From positions 1-47,423 of the forward strand of contig DYOR01000009.1 of the NCBI GenBank assembly GCA_020720385.1: 47,423 nucleotides of DNA. Direction: 5' to 3'. The DNA is from Rubrivivax sp. (GTDB lineage Bacteria; Pseudomonadota; Gammaproteobacteria; Burkholderiales; Burkholderiaceae_C). How positions within the stretch are numbered: position 1 is the stretch's first letter; every line of letters starts with the position of its first letter. The notes below the pieces were generated by a model. That model was not told where the DNA came from, did not search any database, and saw only the letters and a program-made list of their open reading frames with translations. The translations under genes and the position numbers were made by a program. Positions 10,085 to 20,871 of this stretch are shown here, piece by piece.

Positions 10085-11068
10085 TCACGATGACCTGTGG
10101 ATCGACCGAACACATAATTCTAGCAGAGCGTTGCGCGCGCTCGAGGGTGGGAGCGCATCGAGTGCTGACCGGGCGAGGTCGGCCTCGCGCTGCGCGGCCT
10201 CGCGCGTGGCGTCCAGTGCGCCCGTGCGGCGCACCACGGCCAGGATCTGCGGCAGCTGGTTCATCTCGCCGTGCTCGATGGCGTGACGGATGAGGACCCT
10301 CTCCTCGGCCGTGCCGCGCTCCATGGCCAGCAACAGCGGCAGCGTGGGCTTGCCCTCGCGCAGGTCGTTGCCGACGTTCTTGCCGAGTTCGTCGCTGTTG
10401 CCCTCGTAGTCCAGCAGGTCGTCGACCAGCTGGAAGGCGGTACCCAGGGACCGGCCGAAGTCGGCGCACGACTCCTCCAGGCCGCGGTCCGCCGCGGCCA
10501 GCACCGCGCCGACGCGGGCACTGGCCTCGAACAGCTTGGCCGTCTTGAAGCGGATCACCTGCAGGTAATCGGCCACCGCCAGGTCGGGGTCGTGCATGTT
10601 CATCAACTGCAGCACTTCGCCTTCGGCGATGACGTTGGTGGCGTCGGCCAGCACCTGCAACACGCGCATGCGGTCCACCGAGACCATCATCTGGAAAGCG
10701 CGCGAGTACAGGAAGTCGCCCACCAGGACGCTGGCCGCGTTGCCGAAGGTGGCGTTGGCGGTCGCGCGGCCGCGGCGCAGCGCCGATTCGTCGACCACGT
10801 CGTCGTGCAGCAGCGTGGCCGTATGGATGAACTCGACGATGGCCGCCAGTTCGAAGCGCTCTGGGCCGTCGAATCCCAGCGCCTCCGAGACCAGGAGCAC
10901 GAGCCGCGGACGGATGCGCTTGCCCCCGGCGCTGACGATGTAGCGCGAGATCTGGTCGATCAACGCCACGCGCGACGACAGGCGCTCGCGGATGACCGCA
11001 TCCACGCGCTGCATGGCCAGGTCGATCGGCGCCGCTGTGGCGGTCAGGGGTGCGGTGGGTTCGGGCAC
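10085..11068 (-). CDS. ispB: Polyprenyl (octaprenyl) diphosphate synthase
   Basis: IspB extends farnesyl diphosphate with isopentenyl units to make the ubiquinone side chain. The 327-residue protein has GGKRIRPRL near residue 48, the first Asp-rich motif LLHDDVVD (about 87-93) and the second QLVDDLLDYEG, with FKTAKLFE between them. Chain length cannot be told from the motifs; octaprenyl is the usual product in this group. The start is GTG at 11068. It is divergent from rplU, as in many proteobacteria; a TATAAT on its strand at 11104-11109 may serve it. Confidence 0.93.
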   Translation of the reverse strand: MPEPTAPLTATAAPIDLAMQRVDAVIRERLSSRVALIDQISRYIVSAGGKRIRPRLVLLVSEALGFDGPERFELAAIVEFIHTATLLHDDVVDESALRRGRATANATFGNAASVLVGDFLYSRAFQMMVSVDRMRVLQVLADATNVIAEGEVLQLMNMHDPDLAVADYLQVIRFKTAKLFEASARVGAVLAAADRGLEESCADFGRSLGTAFQLVDDLLDYEGNSDELGKNVGNDLREGKPTLPLLLAMERGTAEERVLIRHAIEHGEMNQLPQILAVVRRTGALDATREAAQREADLARSALDALPPSSARNALLELCVRSIHRSS

Positions 11069-11103
11069 GGGGGCGCGCAGTTCGGGCTTCGGGCGAGGGC
11101 GTG

Positions 11104-11167
11104 ATTATAGGAACCGGGTCCGGTGACGAGCCTGGATGCCGCTTGGAGGATGGCCGCATGCTATACT
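11104..11167. promoter_or_regulatory. Divergent ispB / rplU promoter region
   Basis: On the minus strand a perfect TATAAT lies at 11104-11109, 36 bases before the ispB start, with no clear -35. On the plus strand TATACT (11162-11167) is preceded by TG one base upstream, an extended -10, about 76 bases before rplU. Its -35 is weak (TTGGAG is only 13 bases away). Confidence 0.5.
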
Positions 11168-11242
11168 GAAAGGCTCTGTACCAGCTGGCCTGCCTCTCAT
11201 TGCGGACCGGTCGCGGTGCAGGGTCATCTAGAGGGGTCTCAC

Positions 11243-11554
11243 ATGTACGCGGTCATAAAAACCGGTGGCAAGCAATACAAGGTTGCTGCCGGCGAGAAGA
11301 TCAAGGTAGAACAGATTGCTGCGGACGTGGGCCAGGAAGTCGTGATCGAGCAGGTGCTCGCCGTGGGAAGCGGTGCGGACCTGAAGGTTGGTGCTCCCTG
11401 GGTCGCGGGTGCGAACGTCAAGGCCACGGTGTTGGCCCATGGCAAGCACGACAAGGTGCGCATCTTCAAGATGCGTCGGCGCAAGCATTACCAGAAGCAC
11501 GGCGGCCACCGCCAGTGCTACACCGAGCTGCAGATCGGCTCGATCAACGCCTGA
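11243..11554 (+). CDS. rplU: 50S ribosomal protein L21
   Basis: L21 binds 23S rRNA in the large subunit. At 103 residues it has family length, starting [20 protein letters not shown] and ending in the basic [16 protein letters not shown] and a short tail. The start at 11243 matches the family; a longer in-frame reading from 11123 covers the promoter region. It is followed by rpmA after 12 bases. Confidence 0.99.
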   Translation: MYAVIKTGGKQYKVAAGEKIKVEQIAADVGQEVVIEQVLAVGSGADLKVGAPWVAGANVKATVLAHGKHDKVRIFKMRRRKHYQKHGGHRQCYTELQIGSINA

Positions 11555-11566
11555 AGGAGCTGATCC

Positions 11567-11824
11567 ATGGCACAGAAAAAGGGCGGCGGCTCCACCCGCA
11601 ACGGCCGCGACTCCAAGCCGAAGATGCTCGGCGTGAAGGTGTTCGGTGGGCAGCAGGTCTCGGCCGGTTCGATCATCGTGCGCCAGCGCGGCACCCGGTT
11701 CCACCCGGGGACCAACGTCGGCATCGGCAAGGACCACACCTTGTTCGCGCTCACGGACGGTGCGGTCTCGTTCGAGACCAAGGGCGCACTCAACCGTCAG
11801 ACCGTCTTCGTCAAGCCGGCCTGA
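11567..11824 (+). CDS. rpmA: 50S ribosomal protein L27
   Basis: L27 reaches the peptidyl-transferase centre with its N-terminal tail. The 85-residue protein starts [16 protein letters not shown] and contains the conserved [22 protein letters not shown]. The ribosome site AAGGAG lies 8 bases upstream. It is the second gene of rplU-rpmA and is followed by a terminator-like hairpin before obgE. Confidence 0.99.
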   Translation: MAQKKGGGSTRNGRDSKPKMLGVKVFGGQQVSAGSIIVRQRGTRFHPGTNVGIGKDHTLFALTDGAVSFETKGALNRQTVFVKPA

Positions 11825-11847
11825 CGCGTTTCTTCGCTCCCGCCAGC

Positions 11848-11880
11848 GAAGCCCCGGCCTGCCGGGGCTTCTTCGTTTGT
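11848..11880 (+). terminator. Rho-independent terminator after rpmA
   Basis: The stem GAAGCCCCGG (11848-11857) and CCGGGGCTTC (11862-11871) with a CCTG loop is followed by TTCGTTTGT. It lies 24 bases after the rpmA stop. The T-run is interrupted, so some readthrough into obgE is likely. Confidence 0.7.
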
Positions 11881-11892
11881 GCCTTTGGCTAA

Positions 11893-14083
<2,191 letters not shown>

Positions 14084-14087
14084 GGCC

Positions 14088-14666
14088 TCACTCGGCCGAT
14101 GGCGCAGTGCCTTCGGGTGGCGGCGGTTCTGCGGTCTGGCCCTGCAGGTGCTGCGCGCGCAGCCCGGAGCGCAGGTAGCGGTTGTGGTGGTTGGTGCGCG
14201 GCAGGTAGCGCGCCAGCTCCGTCAACGCCATCTCGTAGACGTTGCGCTTGAACTCGATCACCATGTCCAGCGGCACCCAGTATTCGTTCCAGCGCCAGGC
14301 GTCGAACTCCGGATGGTCGGTGGCGCGCAGGTTCATGTCGCTGTCGTGGCCCAGCAGGCGCAGCAGGAACCAGATCTGCTTCTGCCCGCGGTAGTGGCCG
14401 CGCGCATCCTTGCGGATGTAGTGTTCGGGCACTTCGTAGCGCAGCCACTCGCGCGTGCGCGCGATGATGTGCACGTGCTCGGGCAGCAAGCCCACTTCTT
14501 CCTGCAGTTCGCGGAGCATCGCCTGCTCGGGCGACTCGCCGTGCTTGATGCCGCCTTGCGGGAACTGCCACGAGTGCGTGCGCAGCCGCTTGCCCCAGAA
14601 GACTTGATTGCGCGAGTTGAGCAGGATGATGCCGACGTTGGGCCTAAAGCCTTCCCGGTCGAGCAT
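14088..14666 (-). CDS. rppH: RNA pyrophosphohydrolase RppH
   Basis: RppH removes pyrophosphate from the 5' end of mRNA and so triggers decay. The 192-residue protein begins [17 protein letters not shown] and holds the Nudix box [23 protein letters not shown] (given here only to mark about residues 38-60, with the REL-x-EE core). WQFPQGG precedes it. The C-terminal 40 residues are Arg/Pro-rich and not part of the catalytic fold. The start at 14666 matches the family; a much longer upstream reading on this strand is a shadow of proS. It is divergent from proS. Confidence 0.96.
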   Translation of the reverse strand: MLDREGFRPNVGIILLNSRNQVFWGKRLRTHSWQFPQGGIKHGESPEQAMLRELQEEVGLLPEHVHIIARTREWLRYEVPEHYIRKDARGHYRGQKQIWFLLRLLGHDSDMNLRATDHPEFDAWRWNEYWVPLDMVIEFKRNVYEMALTELARYLPRTNHHNRYLRSGLRAQHLQGQTAEPPPPEGTAPSAE

Positions 14667-14816
14667 AATCAGACCCCGATTTTTGACTGAAATCATTATG
14701 GCACCGGCGTCGCGCGGGCGACGAACTCTCGCTAACCCGCACGCGTCCGGCCGGGGTCGCATCGGGCCCGTTGCGGGCCTGCTCGCCCGTGCCGCGCCGG
14801 CTGCATCACGCACCCC

Positions 14817-16562
14817 ATGAAAGCCTCTGCGACCTTCATCTCGACCCTCAAGGAAGCGCCGGCCGACGCCGAGATCGCGAGCCACCGGCTCATGATGCGC
14901 GCCGGCTTCATCAAGCGCCTGGGCGCGGGCATCTACAGCTACATGCCGCTGGGGTTGCGCGTGATCCGCAAGATCGAGGCCATCATCCGCGAGGAGATGA
15001 ATCGCGCCGGGGCGATCGAGCTGCTCATGCCGGTGGTGCAACCCGCCGAGCTGTGGCAGGAAAGCGGGCGCTTCCAGCAATACGGCCCCGAACTCATGCG
15101 CGTGAAGGACCGCCACGACCGTGACTTCGTCATCCAGCCCACCAGCGAAGAGGTCATCACCGATATCGCGCGCCAGGAGCTGCGCAGCTACAAGCAACTG
15201 CCGCGCAATTTCTATCACATCCAGACCAAGTTTCGCGACGAGCGCAGGCCACGCTTCGGCGTCATGCGCGGCCGTGAGTTCACGATGAAGGACGCCTATT
15301 CCTTCGACCGCGACGTCGAGGCCGGGCGGCGCAGCTACGACGCCATGTTCAAGGCCTACTGCGCCATCTTCGACCGCATGGGCCTGCAGTACCGCGCCGT
15401 GGCCGCGGACAGCGGTGCCATCGGCGGCGACGTCTCGCAGGAGTTCCAGGTCATTGCCGATACCGGCGAGGACGCCATCGTCTATTGCCCGGGCAGCGAC
15501 TACGCCGCGAACATCGAACTGGCCGAGGCCTTGCCGCTGATCGCTTGTCGCGCCGCGGCGACGCAAGCCATGACCCTGACGCCGACGCCAGGCAAGAGCA
15601 CCTGCGAGGACGTGGCGACGCTGCTCGAGCTGCCGCTGCAGCGCACGGTGAAGTCGCTGGTGCTGGCCACCGACGGGAAGAACGAGGCCGGTGATGTCGT
15701 GCAGACGACCGTGTGGCTGCTGCTCGTGCGCGGCGACCACAGCCTCAACGAAGTCAAGGCCGGCAAGGTGCCGGGCCTGAAGGGCGGCTTCCGCTTCGCC
15801 ACCGTGGCCGAGATCGAGGAGCACTTCGGCTGCAAGCCGGGTTACCTCGGCCCGGTGGCCCCGCGCAAGGCGATCAAGGTGGTGGCCGACCGCACCGTGG
15901 CGGCGATGAGCGACTTCGTCTGCGGCGCCAATGCGGCCGACTTGCACCTCACCGGGGTGAACTGGGGCCGCGACCTGCCCGAACCCGATGCGGTGGCCGA
16001 TATCCGCAATGTCGTGGCCGGCGATCCTTCGCCCGACGGCAAGGGCCTGCTGGCCATCCAGCGTGGCATCGAGGTGGGGCACGTGTTCCTGCTCGGCACC
16101 AAGTACAGCGCGCCCCTGAACGCGAGCTTCCTCGACGAGAACGGCAAGCCGCAGCTCTTCGTCATGGGCTGCTATGGCATCGGCGTGACGCGGTTGCTGG
16201 GCGCGGCCATCGAGCAGAACCACGACGAGCGCGGCATCGTCTGGCCGGCGGCGATGGCGCCGTTCAGCGTCGTGCTGTGCCCCATCGGCTACGAGCGCAG
16301 CGCCGAGGTCAAGGCCGCGGCCGACCGCCTGCACGACGAACTCGCGGCGCAGGGCGTCGACGTGGTCCTGGACGACCGCGGCGAGCGTCCCGGCGCGATG
16401 TTTGCCGATTGGGAGCTCATCGGCGTGCCGCTGCGCGTGGTCATCTCCGATCGCGGGCTGAAGGCCGGCAGCGTGGAGATGCAGGGCCGCCGCGACCCGG
16501 TGGCGGCGACGGTGGCGCTGGCCGATGCGCTGCCGACGGTGAGAGCGCGCCTGGCCTCATGA
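14817..16562 (+). CDS. proS: Prolyl-tRNA synthetase (bacterial type)
   Basis: ProS charges tRNA-Pro. The 581-residue class II synthetase starts [20 protein letters not shown]. Motif 2 with [21 protein letters not shown] lies near residues 138-158. The editing insertion (about 225-400), which removes mischarged alanine, follows. The motif 3 region is [10 protein letters not shown] near 450, and the anticodon-binding domain is at the end. The 150-base gap to rppH contains a GGGCCCG-TTG-CGGGCC hairpin but no obvious leader peptide. The stop overlaps the next start (ATGA). Confidence 0.98.
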   Translation: MKASATFISTLKEAPADAEIASHRLMMRAGFIKRLGAGIYSYMPLGLRVIRKIEAIIREEMNRAGAIELLMPVVQPAELWQESGRFQQYGPELMRVKDRHDRDFVIQPTSEEVITDIARQELRSYKQLPRNFYHIQTKFRDERRPRFGVMRGREFTMKDAYSFDRDVEAGRRSYDAMFKAYCAIFDRMGLQYRAVAADSGAIGGDVSQEFQVIADTGEDAIVYCPGSDYAANIELAEALPLIACRAAATQAMTLTPTPGKSTCEDVATLLELPLQRTVKSLVLATDGKNEAGDVVQTTVWLLLVRGDHSLNEVKAGKVPGLKGGFRFATVAEIEEHFGCKPGYLGPVAPRKAIKVVADRTVAAMSDFVCGANAADLHLTGVNWGRDLPEPDAVADIRNVVAGDPSPDGKGLLAIQRGIEVGHVFLLGTKYSAPLNASFLDENGKPQLFVMGCYGIGVTRLLGAAIEQNHDERGIVWPAAMAPFSVVLCPIGYERSAEVKAAADRLHDELAAQGVDVVLDDRGERPGAMFADWELIGVPLRVVISDRGLKAGSVEMQGRRDPVAATVALADALPTVRARLAS

Positions 16563-17170
16563 GCATCGCCCGGCGCGCGCTGCTCGCCGGCCCGCTTGCG
16601 CTGCTGCCGTGGCGGGTGCACGCCGGAGCGCAGGTCGAGGAACCCCTGGCCGACGCCGTGCGCACCGCGCTGGCTGCGGCGGTGGCCGACGACGCCCCAC
16701 CGCGGCCGCGCTTCGACAAGGTCGACGAGCGGCTGGCCTACCTGCGCTGGCTGGGAGCGGCCAGCGAGCGGCTCAGGCGCCGCCTGGCCGACCACCACAC
16801 GCGCGTCGAGTTCCTCGAGGCCGTCTGGTATGAAAGCCGCCGCGCCGGGTTGGAGACGGCGCTGGTGCTGGGCCTCATCCAGGTCGAGAGCGGATTTCGC
16901 CGCTACGCCATCAGCAGCGTCGGGGCGCGCGGTTACATGCAGGTGATGCCCTTCTGGGCCCGGCTCATCGGCGACGGCAACGAGCGGCGGCTCTTCCACC
17001 TGCAGACCAACCTGCGCTTCGGCTGCGTCATCCTGCGCCACTACCTCGACACCGAGCGCGGCGACGTGTCCATGGCGCTGGGCCGCTACAACGGCAGCCG
17101 CGGGCGCCCGGAGTATCCGAGCGCGGTATTCGCCGCGCGTCGGCCCTGGCGCGATGTGCGGGTGGCTTGA
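16559..17170 (+). CDS. Lytic transglycosylase (SLT-like)
   Basis: A 203-residue periplasmic enzyme likely to cleave peptidoglycan between MurNAc and GlcNAc. The N-terminus [22 protein letters not shown] looks like a signal peptide with an Arg pair; export by Sec or Tat is not certain. The SLT domain shows the catalytic Glu110 in [12 protein letters not shown], then [12 protein letters not shown] and the RYNGSRG motif. Translation is coupled to proS by an ATGA overlap. The protein is shorter than E. coli Slt and resembles the small transglycosylases found after proS in Burkholderiales. Confidence 0.9.
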   Translation: MSIARRALLAGPLALLPWRVHAGAQVEEPLADAVRTALAAAVADDAPPRPRFDKVDERLAYLRWLGAASERLRRRLADHHTRVEFLEAVWYESRRAGLETALVLGLIQVESGFRRYAISSVGARGYMQVMPFWARLIGDGNERRLFHLQTNLRFGCVILRHYLDTERGDVSMALGRYNGSRGRPEYPSAVFAARRPWRDVRVA

Positions 17171-17190
17171 GCCCTTGGCGCGGCGCGGGT

Positions 17191-17769
17191 TCAGGCCGCC
17201 CCGCGGCCCAGGCCGGACCAGGGCCGCGGGCTGGCACCGGGCACCTGCACCAGCGCGAGCACGCGCTCGACGGTATCGGCCACCATCTCGTCGATGCTGC
17301 CGGGGCGGTGGTAGAAGGCCGGAAGCGGCGGGAAGACGATGGCGCCCATCTCGGTGGCGGCGGTCATGTTGCGCAAGTGGGCCAGGTTGAAGGGCGTTTC
17401 GCGAACCATGAGCACGAGGCGCCGCCGCTCCTTGAGCATGACGTCGGCCACGCGCGTGAGCAGGTTGTCCGAGAGACCGTGCGCCACGGCTGCAAGTGTT
17501 CTCATCGAGCATGGCGCCACGATCATGGCCGCGGCGTCGAAGGATCCGCTGGCCAGTGGGGCGCCGATGTCGCCGGGTGCATGGGACTGGTCGGCGAGGG
17601 CCTCGAGCGCGCGGCGGTCCAGTCCGAGTTCGTGGTGCGCGCTGAGCACGCCGGCGGGTGTGGCCACCAGGTGCGTCTGCAGGCCCAGCGCGCGCGCGCG
17701 CGCCAGCAAACCCACCCCGTACAGCGCACCGGTGGCGCCGGTGATGCCGACGACCAGGCGCTGCGTCAC
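17191..17769 (-). CDS. ubiX: Flavin prenyltransferase UbiX
   Basis: UbiX attaches a prenyl group to FMN to make the cofactor for the UbiD decarboxylase in ubiquinone synthesis. The 192-residue flavoprotein starts VTQRLVVGITGATGALYG, has the IVAPCSMRTLAAVAHGLSDNL segment near residue 88, and the KERRRLVLMVRETPFN motif near 120. The start is GTG at 17769, two bases past the grxD stop, so it is probably coupled to grxD. Its C-terminal end is Gly/Arg-rich. Confidence 0.95.
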   Translation of the reverse strand: MTQRLVVGITGATGALYGVGLLARARALGLQTHLVATPAGVLSAHHELGLDRRALEALADQSHAPGDIGAPLASGSFDAAAMIVAPCSMRTLAAVAHGLSDNLLTRVADVMLKERRRLVLMVRETPFNLAHLRNMTAATEMGAIVFPPLPAFYHRPGSIDEMVADTVERVLALVQVPGASPRPWSGLGRGAA

Positions 17770-17771
17770 GC

Positions 17772-18086
17772 TCAGCTCTTGGCCAGCAACTGCTGCAGTT
17801 CGCCCGACTGGTACATCTCTTTCATGATGTCCGCGCCGCCCACGAACTCGCCCTTGACGAAGAGCTGCGGGAAGGTGGGCCACTGCGCGTAGTCCTTGAC
17901 CCCCTGGCGCACGGCCTCGTCGCCGAGCACGTCGAAGGTGAACAGGTCGTCCGCGCCGCAGGCCTGCAGCACCTGGACCGCGAGGTTGGAGAAACCGCAC
18001 ATCGGAAAGTCGGCCGTGCCCTTCATGAAAAGCACGACGCGGTGGCCCTTGACCAACTCGGCGATGCGTTGTTGCACGTCGCTCAT
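17772..18086 (-). CDS. grxD: Monothiol glutaredoxin (Grx4 / GrxD family)
   Basis: GrxD binds and delivers [2Fe-2S] clusters using glutathione. At 104 residues it carries the CGFS active site (Cys30) after VVLFMKGTADFPM, the WPTFPQLFVKGEFVGGADI segment that binds glutathione, and a short C-terminal helix. It is followed two bases later by ubiX. In related genomes prmC and prfA are nearby, as here. Confidence 0.97.
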   Translation of the reverse strand: MSDVQQRIAELVKGHRVVLFMKGTADFPMCGFSNLAVQVLQACGADDLFTFDVLGDEAVRQGVKDYAQWPTFPQLFVKGEFVGGADIMKEMYQSGELQQLLAKS

Positions 18087-18127
18087 GGAAACCTGTCCTT
18101 GGTGGAATGCGAATGTCCGCCAGTATG

Positions 18128-18159
18128 CGGCAAAGCCCCCGGGCGCGCAGGCGCGGGGG
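18128..18159 (-). terminator. Possible terminator after the outer-membrane protein gene
   Basis: A C5/G5-anchored inverted repeat (18136-18159) is followed on the minus strand by CTTTGCC. It lies about 30 bases past the stop at 18189. The T-run is short, so this is a weak call. Confidence 0.4.
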
Positions 18160-18188
18160 TGTTTGCGCGACGACGCCAGGGCGACCGG

Positions 18189-18782
18189 CTAGAACGCGTA
18201 GCGCACGCCGAGTTGCAGCACCGGCGAAAGACGCATTTCGCGCAGCGCGCTGTCCAGGGTCTGGCTGCCGAAGAGGGCGCGCCCCACGCCCGCCGCTGCG
18301 CCCGGGTGCTCGGCCACCATGCCCAGATCGGCGGTGATCTGCAGCCCGCTGCGCCAGGGTGCACCGGTGAAGCCGACGCCCAGGTAGGGCACGGTCCCGG
18401 GGGCCTCGTTGGCGGCCGGGTAGGACAGCCCGCTGCCGCTGTTCACCGCCAGCCCGAGACGCGCGCCGGCCAGCGCGCTGGCCAGGGGCGTCCCGCCCTG
18501 CGCGCCCACCATGAGCCCGCCGCTGGCGCGGAAGCTGCCGAATGCCGGTGTGGCGAAGTAGTAGTCGCCGAGCACGGCGGCGCCCTGCACGCCACGCTGC
18601 GCGGCGGCCAGGTCGAGCAGCCGGGTGCCGGGCAGGGCCGACAAGGTCACGGCCTGCACCGTGATGCGGGCCTGCCACTGGGGCCACAAGGTGTCGGCGG
18701 CAGGGGCCACGAGTCCTTCGGCGGCATGCGCTGCCAGGGTCGCACCCAAGGTCAGGCTGAGGGCTGTCGTGCGCACGTTCAT
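18189..18782 (-). CDS. Probable small outer-membrane beta-barrel protein
   Basis: This 197-residue product has a signal peptide (MNVRTTALSLTLGATLAAHA). It then has alternating short hydrophobic and polar stretches and ends in LQLGVRYAF, a terminal aromatic residue typical of BAM substrates. No catalytic or known domain is recognised. GLMVGAQGG, ARLGLAVNSGSGLSY, VPYLGVGFTG and GLQITADLGMV are the most strand-like parts. The start at 18782 gives a normal signal peptide; an in-frame codon at 18803 is less likely. It lies between grxD and prmC on the same strand, with 112 bases upstream and 102 downstream. Function unknown. Confidence 0.7.
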   Translation of the reverse strand: MNVRTTALSLTLGATLAAHAAEGLVAPAADTLWPQWQARITVQAVTLSALPGTRLLDLAAAQRGVQGAAVLGDYYFATPAFGSFRASGGLMVGAQGGTPLASALAGARLGLAVNSGSGLSYPAANEAPGTVPYLGVGFTGAPWRSGLQITADLGMVAEHPGAAAGVGRALFGSQTLDSALREMRLSPVLQLGVRYAF

Positions 18783-18894
18783 CCAAGCCTCCCGCAAGCA
18801 CAAAGTGCCTTCATCATGCGCCGCTTTGGCCGCCCGGGCACCCCCCGCAGGCCGGGTGCGCAGTAACTGTCGGCTTCAGGCCGACGACGCGGCA

Positions 18895-19716
18895 CTATTT
18901 CGCGCCCCGCCACCGTGCTCCGGTGCAGCGCGGCAAGCCGGCCAGGTCGGTCCGGGTGCGGACGCAAACAAATCCCCGCTGCGCCAGCTCGTGCGCGACC
19001 GCCTCGGCCTGGTCGTGCCCATGCTCGAGCAGCAGCCAGGCGCCGGGCAGCAGGTGCCGCGGCGCGGCGGCGACGATGCTTTGCAGCGCCGCCAGCCCGT
19101 CGCCTTCGGGCGTGAGTGCCGCGCGCGGCTCGTGTCTCAGCGCGGCCAGGTGCGGATCGTCGCCAGCCACGTAAGGCGGGTTGGCCACGGCCAGGCCGAA
19201 GCGCCGGCCTGGCCAGGGGGCCCACCAATCGCCTTGCGCAAACTCGACGTCCAATCCGTGCGCCGCCGCATTGCGCTGCGCGATGGCCAGTGCTTGCGCG
19301 CTGCAGTCGCTGGCCGCCACCACGGCGGCTGGGCAGGAGGCCTTCAGAGCCAGGGCGATGGCGCCGCTGCCGGTGCCCAGGTCGACGGCCGTGGCCGCGG
19401 GCGCAACGGGCAGGAGCTCGAGCGCCCAGTCGACGAGGATCTCGGTTTCGGGCCGCGGCACCAGGACCGCGGGCGTGACCTGCAGCCGCAGGCCGTGAAA
19501 CTCACGCTCGCCCACCAGGTAGGCCAGCGGCACGCCCGCCGCGCGGCGCGTGAGCAAGCCGTGCCATCGGGCCGCCGGGTCCGGCGCCAGTAGCTCGTCG
19601 TCATGGGCGAGCAACCACTCGCGCGGCTGGCCGAGGACGTGCGCGAGCAGCAACTGGGCGTCGAGCCGCGCCACGCCCAGCGTGCGCGCCTGCTGCAAGG
19701 CCTGCTGGATGAGCAT
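18895..19716 (-). CDS. prmC: Release factor glutamine methyltransferase PrmC
   Basis: PrmC methylates the glutamine of the GGQ motif in RF1 and RF2. The 273-residue protein has an N-terminal helical substrate domain (about 1-75) and a class I methyltransferase domain with motif I VDLGTGSGAIAL (about 111-122), LVPRPETE before it, and NPPY at 179-182. It follows the gene of its substrate, prfA, after 9 bases, so enzyme and substrate are co-expressed. A small hairpin (18869-18885) lies after the stop but lacks a T-run. Confidence 0.97.
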   Translation of the reverse strand: MLIQQALQQARTLGVARLDAQLLLAHVLGQPREWLLAHDDELLAPDPAARWHGLLTRRAAGVPLAYLVGEREFHGLRLQVTPAVLVPRPETEILVDWALELLPVAPAATAVDLGTGSGAIALALKASCPAAVVAASDCSAQALAIAQRNAAAHGLDVEFAQGDWWAPWPGRRFGLAVANPPYVAGDDPHLAALRHEPRAALTPEGDGLAALQSIVAAAPRHLLPGAWLLLEHGHDQAEAVAHELAQRGFVCVRTRTDLAGLPRCTGARWRGAK

Positions 19717-19725
19717 GGCCCCGCC

Positions 19726-20811
19726 TCAGCGGGCGCCGGCTTCGAGCTCGGCCAGTTGCTGCGCGCCGCGCGCCTCGCCCAGGGCGCTCACCACGTCGGC
19801 GAGGTCGCCGTCCATGATCGAGGCCAGCTTGTACAGCGTGAGGTTGATGCGGTGATCGGTGAGCCGGCCCTGCGGGAAGTTGTAGGTGCGGATGCGGTCG
19901 CTGCGGTCGCCGCTGCCGATGAGGCCCTTGCGCGTCGCGGCCTCCTTGGCGGCGCGCTCGCTGCGTTCCTTCTCTTGCAGCCGGGCAGCCAGCACCGCCA
20001 TGGCCTTGGCCTTGTTGCGGTGCTGGCTGCGGTCGTCCTGGCATTCGGCGACCAGGCCGGTGGGCAGGTGGGTGATGCGGATGGCGCTGTCGGTCTTGTT
20101 GATGTGCTGGCCCCCGGCCCCGCTGGCGCGGAAGGTGTCGATGCGCAGATCGGCCGGGTTGAGCTGCACCTCCTCGGTCTCGTCGGGCTCGGGCATCACG
20201 GCCACCGTACAGGCGCTGGTGTGGATGCGGCCCTGGCTTTCGGTGGCGGGCACGCGCTGCACGCGGTGGCCGCCGGACTCGAAGCGCAGCTGGCCATACA
20301 CGCCTGGGCCCTCGACGCGCAGCACCAGCTCCTTGTAGCCGCCCAGCTCGGCCTCGCTCGCGCTCATGATCTCGGTGCGCCAGCCCTGGCGCTCGCAGAA
20401 GCGCAGGTACATGCGCGCCAGGTCGCCGGCGAAGAGCGCCGACTCGTCCCCGCCGGTGCCGGCGCGGATCTCGAGGAAGGCGTTGCGCTCGTCGTCGGGG
20501 TCGCGCGGGATGAGCGCGGCCTGCAGTTCGGCGGCCAGGCGCTCGAGCTCGGCCTGGGCGGCGACGATCTCCTCGCGTGCCATCTCCGCGAGCTCGGCGT
20601 CGGAGGCCATCTCGCGCGCCGCGTCCAGGTCGCGCTCGCGCTGCTGGTAGCGCGCGAAGCGCTCGACGATGCCGCTCGCCTCGGCCTGCTCGCGCGAGAG
20701 GGCGCGCCAGCGCTTCAGGTCGCTGGCCACCTGGGGGTCGGCCAGCGTGGCATCGAGCTCGGCCAGGCGCAGGGCCAGGCGTTCGAACTGTTCGCGCAGG
20801 GTGGGGTTCAT
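19726..20811 (-). CDS. prfA: Peptide chain release factor 1
   Basis: RF1 reads UAA and UAG stop codons. The 361-residue protein has the codon-recognition tripeptide PAT at 188-190 and the catalytic GGQ at 233-235, with HINKTDSA after it. The start at 20811 ([12 protein letters not shown]) fits the family; an in-frame codon 10 residues earlier is not conserved. It sits between hemA (60 bases upstream) and prmC, the common hemA-prfA-prmC order. Confidence 0.98.
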   Translation of the reverse strand: MNPTLREQFERLALRLAELDATLADPQVASDLKRWRALSREQAEASGIVERFARYQQRERDLDAAREMASDAELAEMAREEIVAAQAELERLAAELQAALIPRDPDDERNAFLEIRAGTGGDESALFAGDLARMYLRFCERQGWRTEIMSASEAELGGYKELVLRVEGPGVYGQLRFESGGHRVQRVPATESQGRIHTSACTVAVMPEPDETEEVQLNPADLRIDTFRASGAGGQHINKTDSAIRITHLPTGLVAECQDDRSQHRNKAKAMAVLAARLQEKERSERAAKEAATRKGLIGSGDRSDRIRTYNFPQGRLTDHRINLTLYKLASIMDGDLADVVSALGEARGAQQLAELEAGAR

Positions 20812-20871
20812 CGCCTTGGAGTCCGCCACGGCCGCTCGCATGCTCGCGCGGCCGCACGGTGGGGTGGGTTG

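Noticed and set aside
14667..14816. Riboswitch, T-box or leader peptide before proS
   Set aside because: Only one small GGGCCCG-TTG-CGGGCC hairpin was seen; no Pro-rich leader and no known aptamer pattern.
18869..18885. Terminator after prmC (GTCGGC-TTCAG-GCCGAC)
   Set aside because: The stem is only 6 bases and there is no T-run on the minus strand.
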